From Nitrospirota bacterium (GTDB taxonomy: Bacteria; Nitrospirota; Nitrospiria; Nitrospirales; Nitrospiraceae), in the NCBI GenBank assembly GCA_016222925.1, contig JACRQB010000088.1:1-5889 (forward strand): a DNA stretch of 5,889 nt, given 5' to 3'. Shown in pieces: positions 1 to 4,991 of this stretch. The stretch's first letter is position 1. Every line of letters begins with the position of its first letter. The notes beneath the pieces are model-generated. The model did no database searches, was not told the DNA's origin, and was given only the letters and a program-made list of their open reading frames with translations. A program made the translations under genes and the position numbers.

Positions 1-71
1 AGACGGACCACTAGCGCCACTCGCCGTTTGGCCGTCCACCGTTCAATGGGTTCTGCTGCTTCTGCTGTCAT
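1..71 (-). CDS. Transposase (IS3-type OrfA-like), N-terminal fragment, runs off window
   Basis: Only the first 23 codons are in the window; the rest lies beyond the left edge. They begin MTAEAAEPIERWTAKRRVAL. The ERWTAKRRVALV segment matches, from memory, the start of the helix-turn-helix first ORF (DUF1153-like) of a group of IS3-family elements, where it precedes an HTH that binds the element ends. The ATG at 69-71 is preceded by a strong Shine-Dalgarno, AGGAGG at 79-84 (minus strand), seven bases away, which fixes the start and makes the frame credible despite its length. Whether the element is intact cannot be judged. It could instead be a stand-alone DUF1153-type HTH protein, which shares this opening. 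The transposase assignment is family knowledge applied to a very short sequence. Confidence 0.6.
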   Translation of the reverse strand, partial: MTAEAAEPIERWTAKRRVALVVR

Positions 72-143
72 CTCGCCACCTCCTCGGTTCCCTCAGAACC
101 ATGTCTTGAAGGTGGTCTCAATTTCAAGGGGAGCAGGATACCA
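1..143 (-). mobile_element. Probable end of an IS3-family insertion sequence (partial)
   Basis: The transposase-like start at 71 implies that the 5' end of an insertion sequence lies just to its right. Read on the minus strand, a plausible terminus begins TGGTATCCTGCTCCCC at 143 and runs toward the start codon. IS3-family ends usually begin with TG and carry a C-rich block close to the tip. The other end and any target duplication are outside the window, so the boundary is a guess. The element would be inserted downstream of the small gene at 241-501. Confidence 0.35.
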
Positions 144-193
144 GTACGTTAGGCCAAGCTCATCAGGAACCCATACTCCACGGGAAATCATTA

Positions 194-206
194 CCGTAAG
201 CTACGG
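194..206. other. Short perfect hairpin downstream of the small winged-helix gene
   Basis: CCGTA (194-198) and TACGG (202-206) form a 5-bp perfect stem with a 3-base loop, 34 bases past the stop of the leftward gene at 241-501. No clear T-tract follows on the minus strand (TAATGATTT), so this is at best a weak terminator or mRNA 3'-end structure. The rest of 144-240 shows nothing recognisable. Confidence 0.2.
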
Positions 207-240
207 ACGACCAGCGGCAAGGGTATATTACGCCAAGGTT

Positions 241-501
241 CTAGGCAGCACTGTGGACGTGATCTTGTTTGGGTGAGAATTGAGTTGCCTCGTCGGCTGA
301 TGGATAGACTCGGACTGTGTACGTCCTGTCTGGGTCTAAGGTCACGGAGACCTTTCCGGTTTTGCTCAAATAGTCAATGGCTAGATACACTTGGTTCCAG
401 GTCAGATCTGGACAAAGCCCAACCACTTCCTCCATGGAGCAAGTAGTACCAAACTGCTCTAGGGCACCATAAACACGGTCTATGATCGCTGAAACTTGCA
501 T
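241..501 (-). CDS. Small winged-helix-like protein, function unknown (86 aa)
   Basis: The 86-residue protein is not assignable to a named family by eye. Its pattern fits a compact winged helix: helix at about 3-17, a second at 22-29 after a Cys, a likely recognition helix at 33-47 (TWNQVYLAIDYLSKTG), then a beta hairpin or wing at about 50-65 (KVSVTLDPDRTYTVRV). The final 20 residues are polar and probably disordered. It has no membrane segment or signal peptide, so it is probably cytoplasmic. The ATG at 499-501 has an AGAAGG Shine-Dalgarno (506-511, minus strand) about four bases upstream. It stands alone, with an insertion element downstream and a long AT-rich leader upstream. A DNA-binding role is inferred from the fold pattern only. 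Cys21 and Cys30 are the only cysteines, and a metal site is not supported. Confidence 0.72.
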   Translation of the reverse strand: MQVSAIIDRVYGALEQFGTTCSMEEVVGLCPDLTWNQVYLAIDYLSKTGKVSVTLDPDRTYTVRVYPSADEATQFSPKQDHVHSAA

Positions 502-628
502 ACACCCTTCTACACAAAGACCAAAACTTACAACGACTTCTTAACTGTTACGGAAGAACCTACATGCTCAAATGAAAAGGGATCCCGCACATCAACGTAC
601 AAAAACGGACTAATTCTTTCGTTAACTA

Positions 629-658
629 ATAGTAAGGATATATGACTTGGCTTGTGAA
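629..658 (-). promoter_or_regulatory. Candidate sigma-70-type promoter for the winged-helix gene
   Basis: On the minus strand TTCACA (653-658) is followed after 18 bases by TACTAT (629-634), matching 5/6 and 4/6 of the -35 and -10 consensus. Transcription would start near 622 and give a leader of about 120 bases ahead of the ATG at 501. It is a consensus match only, in AT-rich DNA where chance matches are common. Confidence 0.28.
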
Positions 659-715
659 CTAGGAAGCCCACTAGAAAGATGCAGGGAGATTACTAGTACT
701 GAATGGTAACACTAG
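658..715. repeat. Cluster of four ACTAG pentamers
   Basis: ACTAG occurs at 658-662, 670-674, 692-696 and 711-715. The last two are extended to the palindrome ACTAGT and lie 19 bases apart start to start, about two helical turns. Just beyond the left end there is a near match, ACTAATAGT. The cluster sits between the two candidate leftward promoters and could be an operator, or could reflect local base composition. No known regulator site is recognised. Confidence 0.3.
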
Positions 716-750
716 TATTTGAGTTCATGATGTTGTAGCAGTAGCACACG

Positions 751-778
751 ATTATACCTCGGGTAGTATGCGTGACCA
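751..778 (-). promoter_or_regulatory. Candidate sigma-70-type promoter with perfect TATAAT
   Basis: The minus strand has TGGTCA (773-778, 4/6 to the -35 consensus), a 16-base spacer, and a perfect TATAAT at 751-756. It lies just past the response-regulator stop and points to the winged-helix gene. Transcription from about 744 would give a leader of roughly 240 bases containing the ACTAG cluster. The -10 match is good; the -35 and slightly short spacer are ordinary. Confidence 0.35.
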
Positions 779-788
779 GTGGATGCGA

Positions 789-1442
789 CTACGACGACAC
801 ACTCACAAGGCCTTCGCCAATCGCGTATTTGACTAGCTCGGCCGTCGAGTGAAGATCGAGCTCACTCATAATGCGAAACTTGTGAAACTCCACAGTTTTT
901 ACGGAAATGTTCAGGATCGAGGCAATGGCCTTGGTACCTTTTCCCTCGGCAACAAGCTGTAACACCTCCCGTTGCCGCTGGGTAAGAGAGGTCACCAATG
1001 GCTTATTGAACTGACCATCCGGAGATTGGAGTGTCGCTGCCAAGACATCTTTCGTGATTAGCGGAGTCATGTAGTGTTGTCCTCGCATCACCGCCTGGAT
1101 GGCTTGCTTGAGCTCCACGGCGGCGGACCGCTTTATCAGATAACCGGAGGCTCCGGCCTTAAAGGCTTCGGTCGCATAAGTGGGAGTAGCATGCATGGTT
1201 AGGAAGATCAGCTTGCTCTCCGGCACTAGCTTACTTATTTGGCGCGCCGCATCAAGTCCGTTGAGCAACGGCATCGAGATATCAAGCAACACGATGTCGG
1301 GACGAAGCTGCTGCGCCGCTTCCACTAACGCTCGCCCGTCCTCCACCATACCGACCACTTCGCCCTCGGCTTCCACCAGCTTCCGAAGTCCAGCCAGGAC
1401 AATGGCGTGATCATCAGCCATCAAGATACGGGGGCGATTCAT
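789..1442 (-). CDS. NarL/FixJ (LuxR-type) response regulator, 217 aa
   Basis: This is the transcriptional output partner of the adjoining kinase. The receiver domain (about 4-120) has the acidic pair Asp10-Asp11, the phosphoacceptor Asp54 in DIVLLDISMP, the switch Thr82 in LTMH and the invariant Lys104 in YLIKRS. A linker leads to a LuxR-type helix-turn-helix at about 151-210 (LTQRQREVLQLVAEGKGTKA, then ISVKTVEFH as recognition helix). Length and domain order are typical of the NarL family, which binds DNA as a dimer after phosphorylation. I chose the ATG at 1440-1442, not the GTG/TTG-type start nine codons upstream: it begins just before the first receiver strand, has AGGTGGAGG upstream, and overlaps the kinase stop as ATGA, implying translational coupling. 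All key residues are present. Targets cannot be inferred. Confidence 0.95.
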   Translation of the reverse strand: MNRPRILMADDHAIVLAGLRKLVEAEGEVVGMVEDGRALVEAAQQLRPDIVLLDISMPLLNGLDAARQISKLVPESKLIFLTMHATPTYATEAFKAGASGYLIKRSAAVELKQAIQAVMRGQHYMTPLITKDVLAATLQSPDGQFNKPLVTSLTQRQREVLQLVAEGKGTKAIASILNISVKTVEFHKFRIMSELDLHSTAELVKYAIGEGLVSVSS

Positions 1443-3568
1443 GCGACCTCCACCTTGCAAGGCACCCACGCGCAGACCTTTGTGCCGTGGGATGGGCGAG
1501 ATTGGATTCGAAAGAACCCATGCAGTTGTCGCAGCCGTTCTTCCATACTGCTCAATCCCAGCCCTTGTTGATGAGTACGCAGGTCCTGTGAGTCAAATCC
1601 CTTCCCATTATCAATGACGGACAGGCCGACCCCCTTTGATGACCCTCGGAGCTGGACCGTCACGGTCGTTGCCTGCGCATGTTTCACCACATTTTGAACG
1701 CTTTCCTGCATAACTCGGAAAAGACAGGTTGCCTGATCAAGCGGCACCGCATCCGGAACATCAAGAATCTTCAGATGAATGGGCAAGCCCGTGCGCCGAG
1801 AAACCTGATGAACATGCTCTTCGACCGCCGGGCGCAATCCGGCATGCTCCAGCAGCGAGGGATGAAGCCGGTACGCGAGTGTGTGCACATCGTCAGAAAG
1901 CTGCTCCAACTGTTCACGAAGTGGCGCCAGCGCTCGAGTGAGTTCACCGGGTACCGTAGAAGGATGGTGTTCCAAGGATGCAACTTCCAAGACCAAGGCG
2001 GCCAATCGCTGGCTCACGTCGTCGTGCAGATCACGAGCGATTCGCTGCCGCTCATGCTCCTGCGCCGCCAGCAGCTTGGACGTCAGTTCCTCCAATTGCA
2101 CTTGCTGTTGATGCAATTCCAGCTGGTTGCGATGAAGCGCCTCTTCCGCCTGCTTGCGTTCGGTGATGTCGACGGCGACACCTCCCAATAGCACCGGCGC
2201 TCCTTTATGATCGACGATGGGAAACTTGCTCACAAGCGCGTGCCGGAACTCCCCATCCTGAACGAACGGCTCGACCGTATGGAGAGGGACCCTGGTCTCC
2301 CACACTTTCCGATCGTTCAATTCATAGTGTACGGCGATCTCCTCTGACCACAACTCCCGCGCGGTTTTTTCTTTCCAATCCAATTCCTTGATGAGGGATT
2401 CCTCAAAGAGCCGATTGATATACAGATATCGTCCCTCAGCATCCTTGATCCACGCAAAGCCATGCAAATTATCCATAAAGGACGCGAATCGGCGCTCGCT
2501 TATTCGCAGCGCCTCTTCGGCCTGTTTGCGTTTCGTGATATCGATCATCGCCCCCAAGGTTCGAGTCGGGCGACGTTTCGGTCCTTCATTGTCGAATAAT
2601 GTCCATGATCGAAAACTCACCCACCTGACACTCCCATCGCGGTGCAACACACGGTGTTCTACCGAGAAGAGATCATCACCGGCATGATCTTGAGCCTGCA
2701 TAATAGCCAGGACGACGGTTTCGCGGTCTTCCGGATGGAGTAGCTGGATATATCGCTCGAAAGTCGCTGGATCATCGGGTCCCACTCCGTAGATTTCTCT
2801 CATCGCGGGAGACCAGTAGGCTTTCCCGGTGCGGTGGTCGTGATCGAAAATGCCGAAGTTGGCCAACCGAATGACCTGGTCGGACCGTTCCTCCCTTTCA
2901 TGCAAGGCGTTCTGTGCCTCCACACGAGCCGTCACATCTTCCGTGGCAATCACAATACCGCCTACTTCATCGCCGCTATGCCAGGGGCGAACATCCCACG
3001 TGATCCACTGTGTGGAGCCATCCTCTCGAACGAACCGGTCTTCATCTGCGCTCAGAATTTCTCCGGCCAGTCCGCGACGATGGATCTCCTTCCATCGTGA
3101 TGAAACCTCGGGAAGCACGTTATAGTGCGATCGGCCGAGGAGATCCCCTGTAAGCTGATAGTCTTCCATCCACCGGCGACTGGCCGCCAAATAACGCATG
3201 TTGCGGTCAAACATCGCAATGGCAGCCGGCACATGTTCGATGAACAAACGGAAGCGCGCCTCACTATCCCGCATCGCCGCATGGGTTCGCTCGAGGTCGA
3301 CCGTTCTTTCCTGAACGTGTTGTTCCAACTCTTCATGGGTCCGACGCAGCACCTCCTCAACCCTCTTGTGCTCGGTAATGTCATTGCCGATTGTCAGGAG
3401 GCAGGGCTTCTCTCTGAGAGTGATCACGTCCGTCGAGATGAGAAATTGTCGCAGCTCCCCATCTTTCATCCGCGTCGACACTTCAAGGTTTCGGACCGAC
3501 CCTTCAGATTTCAATCGATCGATAAGCCTGGCCCGATCATGAGGATCAGGCCAGATGCCCAAGATCAA
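1439..3568 (-). CDS. Multi-PAS sensor histidine kinase, HisKA_3/NarL class, 5' end uncertain
   Basis: A cytoplasmic sensor kinase that should autophosphorylate and pass phosphate to the adjacent regulator. Numbered from the only available start, a TTG at 3566-3568: remainder of PAS1 to about 67 (ending NDITEHKR), coiled coil 70-102, PAS2 about 102-216, PAS3 about 228-348 (HPEDRETVV, MIDITKRKQAEE), PAS4 about 355-473 (VAVDITERKQAEE), coiled coil 474-505, HisKA_3 dimerisation domain with His515 in IARDLHDDVSQRL, and an HATPase domain with N-box Asn626 (QESVQNVVKHA), DNGKGF at 653-658 and GLGLSSMEERL at 669-679. No transmembrane segment or signal peptide is seen, so a soluble or internal signal is expected; the ligand is unknown. 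The TTG lies inside PAS1 and has only a weak GGAAAG before it, so it is probably not the ancestral start (see 3569-3814). The stop overlaps the regulator ATG. Confidence 0.88.
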   Translation of the reverse strand: MILGIWPDPHDRARLIDRLKSEGSVRNLEVSTRMKDGELRQFLISTDVITLREKPCLLTIGNDITEHKRVEEVLRRTHEELEQHVQERTVDLERTHAAMRDSEARFRLFIEHVPAAIAMFDRNMRYLAASRRWMEDYQLTGDLLGRSHYNVLPEVSSRWKEIHRRGLAGEILSADEDRFVREDGSTQWITWDVRPWHSGDEVGGIVIATEDVTARVEAQNALHEREERSDQVIRLANFGIFDHDHRTGKAYWSPAMREIYGVGPDDPATFERYIQLLHPEDRETVVLAIMQAQDHAGDDLFSVEHRVLHRDGSVRWVSFRSWTLFDNEGPKRRPTRTLGAMIDITKRKQAEEALRISERRFASFMDNLHGFAWIKDAEGRYLYINRLFEESLIKELDWKEKTARELWSEEIAVHYELNDRKVWETRVPLHTVEPFVQDGEFRHALVSKFPIVDHKGAPVLLGGVAVDITERKQAEEALHRNQLELHQQQVQLEELTSKLLAAQEHERQRIARDLHDDVSQRLAALVLEVASLEHHPSTVPGELTRALAPLREQLEQLSDDVHTLAYRLHPSLLEHAGLRPAVEEHVHQVSRRTGLPIHLKILDVPDAVPLDQATCLFRVMQESVQNVVKHAQATTVTVQLRGSSKGVGLSVIDNGKGFDSQDLRTHQQGLGLSSMEERLRQLHGFFRIQSRPSHGTKVCAWVPCKVEVA

Positions 3569-3814
3569 CGTCGTCTTTCCGATAACTTCATCCCGGCGAA
3601 AGCCGAATGTGGCTAGGCAGGCGTCATTGACCTCGAGACAGAGCCCTGTCTCGAGATCTGTAATACCGATCGGGTGAGGGCTTAGGCGGAAGGCTTCGGC
3701 GAAGAAATTGTCTTGTGCCGATTCGACCGCCTTCCCTTGCCGATCCTCGGCGTGGGGTGCCTAGAATTGCTCTCGATGATCTGGGTCGACATTGGCGAGA
3801 TCTACACGATCCAT
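3569..3814 (-). pseudogene. Displaced 5' part of the kinase gene, cut by an in-frame TAG
   Basis: The kinase frame stays open upstream of the TTG to a TAG at 3761-3763. The 64 codons between encode an excellent start of PAS1, including FRLSPHPIGITDLETG, LEVNDACLATFGF and RRDEVIGKTTL. None of these codons is ATG, GTG or TTG, so this PAS half cannot be translated from a standard start. Beyond the TAG the same frame has an ATG at 3812-3814 opening MDRVDLANVDPDHREQF, a plausible linker-like N terminus, but without a clear Shine-Dalgarno. Possible explanations are a nonsense mutation (for example CAG to TAG), a nearby frameshift, a sequencing error, or a shortened protein from TTG. The reading-frame facts are seen directly; the cause is inferred. 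Confidence 0.6.
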
Positions 3815-3968
3815 TCGGGGTAAACGTAGAGAGCTTTATGTTTCATATCGCTACAGATGAAAGTTTGGATGTGTGGCGCGGTTCCCCAACCCTCCTGACC
3901 TTCCTTTTCAACTTGGCAATAACTCCTGAGATATCGCATACGTGCCAAACTGTCGACCGCTCGCGTTC

Positions 3969-3984
3969 TGGCGTCGATCTTGCT
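3969..3984 (+). promoter_or_regulatory. Candidate sigma-54 (-24/-12) promoter for dodecin
   Basis: TGGCGTCGATCTTGCT matches the sigma-54 pattern TGGC-N7-TTGCW: the essential GG (3970-3971) and GC (3982-3983) are present with the correct 10-base separation, and the -12 box TTGCT is complete. Mismatches fall in the less constrained ACG after TGGC. Transcription would begin near 3995, about 70 bases before the dodecin ATG. No upstream activator site was identified, and chance matches occur. Confidence 0.38.
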
Positions 3985-4052
3985 GAATACTCGATCATGG
4001 ATTCGAGTCAGAGATTGACGGGCTATTGACCGCGCACCCGCGCATGACGTGA

Positions 4053-4060
4053 AAGGGGGA
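4053..4060 (+). promoter_or_regulatory. Strong ribosome-binding site of the dodecin gene
   Basis: AAGGGGGA ends five bases before the ATG at 4066. This purine-rich site supports both the start choice and the reality of the short gene. Confidence 0.75.
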
Positions 4061-4065
4061 GTCCC

Positions 4066-4266
4066 ATGTCCGTTGCCAAGATTATCGAGATCAGCGCCGA
4101 TTCGCCCACGAGCTTCGAAGATGCCATCGTTCAAGGAGTAGCCAAAGCATCCAAAAGCGTTCATGGCATTAAATCGGCTTGGGTGAAAGAGCAGCATGTC
4201 GTGGTCGAAAACGGAAAGGTCACCTTGTATCGCGTGGATCTGAAAGTGACCTTTGTCTTGGATTGA
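4066..4266 (+). CDS. Dodecin family protein (66 aa)
   Basis: Dodecins are small cytoplasmic proteins that assemble into hollow dodecamers and store or buffer flavins. The 66-residue length and beta-alpha-beta-beta layout fit: strand KIIEISADSP at 5-14, helix SFEDAIVQGVAKASKSV at 16-32, then strands around 37-47 and 51-65 with the family ending LYRVDLKVTFVLD. The start is fixed by a strong upstream AAGGGGGA. Compared by eye with classical halobacterial and mycobacterial dodecins, the flavin-stacking Trp position holds Ser37, with Trp39 two residues on, and the flavin-contacting Gln is Arg56. That places it in a variant group whose ligand is less certain. It is transcribed alone, divergent from the kinase and convergent with the CBS gene, and may be driven by the sigma-54-like element at 3969-3984. 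Confidence 0.92.
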   Translation: MSVAKIIEISADSPTSFEDAIVQGVAKASKSVHGIKSAWVKEQHVVVENGKVTLYRVDLKVTFVLD

Positions 4267-4524
4267 GGAGGCGAGAAGACTTAGCTGGTGGTAAGACGAC
4301 GTTGCCTGCTATCACCTGTCACAGCGTTGTTGGCGAGTTTTCCACCGATTTGTCGCTCTTTCGGCAGCGAGGGAACGAAATGATCTGATCCACCTACCAA
4401 ATCGCACCTGGACGATCAGCTCATCAAGACCCTTGAAGATCCTGGAGTAAGGGATCAAGGCAACCGCCCTTTCACCGGTGGAAGACCGTCCTCCTCCGAG
4501 GGCTGCCATCAAGACACTTACCGG
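4267..4524. other. Convergent intergenic region with weak hairpins
   Basis: This lies between the ends of dodecin and the CBS gene. No reliable gene is seen. There are inverted repeats: TCGCT 4353-4357 with AGCGA 4366-4370; CTGATC 4385-4390 with GATCAG 4414-4419, extendable by TGAT/ATCA across a 3-base bulge; and CCTTGA 4431-4436 with TCAAGG 4455-4460. None is followed by a proper T-tract on either strand. They may serve as weak bidirectional 3'-end structures. A leftward 65-66 codon frame (4312-4512) exists but has no good ribosome-binding site or recognisable domain. Confidence 0.45.
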
Positions 4525-4983
4525 TCACCTGCCGCCCACTCTTCCCAGTGGCCAATGTCTCGCCGTTGCCTTCACATAGGCGAACACCGCATCCCGTCTT
4601 GTGGCGATCCCGACCAACGTGTTCCCCTTCACAACCGGAGTTCGGATAAGGTGTTGCTGTTGAAGGAGCTTGATGAAATCCTGCACCAGCATGTCTTCGG
4701 TCACCGTCACGACATGTCTCGTCATCATGTCTTTGGCCATGATGTGGCGAAGATCTGTTCCTTCGTCAATGGCCCGTAGCAGGTCGAATTCAGACACCAG
4801 GCCGACGAGCGTTGAATCGCGTTCCACGACGGGCACCGCCCCAAAATTCCGCTCGGCCATGATCTCCGCAATCGCGATCCCCCTGGTCTCAGGGCTCACC
4901 GTACAGACCACCCCCTCCATGATTTGTCGCACCGTGAGAGTCTTCGGATCATAGGCCTGCTCGAAATACTGCGCTAGCCTCAT
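4525..4983 (-). CDS. Two-CBS-domain protein (152 aa)
   Basis: This is a stand-alone pair of CBS domains (a Bateman module), which typically binds adenosine nucleotides and acts as an energy or ligand sensor on a partner. CBS1 spans about 17-77 (TVRQIM, then NFGAVPVVERDSTLVGLVSE and FDLLRAI). CBS2 spans about 83-139 (AKDMMTRHVVTVTEDMLVQD, IRTPVVKGNTLVGIATRRDA). No catalytic, membrane or DNA-binding domain is fused, so it should be cytoplasmic and act through another protein. The ATG at 4981-4983 has AGGAG (4989-4993, minus strand) five bases upstream, overlapping the stop codon of the preceding SPFH gene. Only 8 bases separate the two genes, so co-transcription and possibly coupled translation are likely. 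The bound nucleotide and partner cannot be read from sequence. Confidence 0.92.
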   Translation of the reverse strand: MRLAQYFEQAYDPKTLTVRQIMEGVVCTVSPETRGIAIAEIMAERNFGAVPVVERDSTLVGLVSEFDLLRAIDEGTDLRHIMAKDMMTRHVVTVTEDMLVQDFIKLLQQQHLIRTPVVKGNTLVGIATRRDAVFAYVKATARHWPLGRVGGR

Positions 4984-4991
4984 GACGACTC

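Larger units (their letters stand above)
502..788. other. AT-rich intergenic region between the winged-helix gene and the response regulator
   Basis: This stretch of about 290 bases has no convincing coding frame on either strand and is visibly richer in A+T than the flanking genes. It lies 3' of the response-regulator gene and 5' of the small leftward gene. I see two candidate leftward promoters (629-658 and 751-778) and four ACTAG pentamers (658-715). No strong hairpin plus T-tract follows the regulator stop, so the two-component transcript has no obvious intrinsic terminator here. A small RNA in the leader is possible but not demonstrable. Confidence 0.6.
3815..4065. other. Intergenic region between the divergent kinase and dodecin genes
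   Basis: This stretch holds the start regions of two divergent units: the leftward kinase/regulator pair and rightward dodecin. I found no convincing gene. A 131-codon minus-strand frame crosses it but runs antisense through dodecin and resembles nothing. The recognisable content is a sigma-54-like element (3969-3984) and the dodecin ribosome-binding site. I saw no leftward promoter good enough to list for the kinase. Confidence 0.55.

Noticed and set aside
28..276. Rightward 82-codon open frame at the left end
   Set aside because: It overlaps the transposase start and the 3' end of the winged-helix gene on the other strand, has low-complexity Ser/Pro content, no ribosome-binding site and no recognisable domain.
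1440..1469. Upstream start adding MGALQGGGR to the response regulator
   Set aside because: It would overlap the kinase C terminus by 31 bases and adds nothing conserved; the ATG at 1440-1442 has a good ribosome-binding site and the usual receiver N terminus.
1679..2191. Rightward 170-codon open frame opposite the kinase catalytic region
   Set aside because: It is antisense to the HisKA_3/HATPase coding sequence, and its Arg/Gln-rich composition is typical of a shadow frame.
3125..3616. Rightward 163-codon open frame opposite the kinase
   Set aside because: It lies fully antisense to PAS1/PAS2 coding sequence, with no domain or ribosome-binding site.
3941..3960. Minus-strand TGGCAC as a sigma-54 promoter for the kinase
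   Set aside because: The following GC is not at the required 10-base separation from GG, so the -12 element is missing.
3802..4197. Leftward 131-codon open frame across the kinase-dodecin intergenic region
   Set aside because: It is antisense to most of dodecin, ends in a different frame from the kinase, and resembles no PAS or other domain, so it does not supply the missing kinase N terminus.
4312..4512. Leftward 66-codon frame just after the CBS gene
   Set aside because: The start is TTG or the following ATG without a good Shine-Dalgarno, the Arg-rich sequence matches no known family, and there is no support beyond openness.
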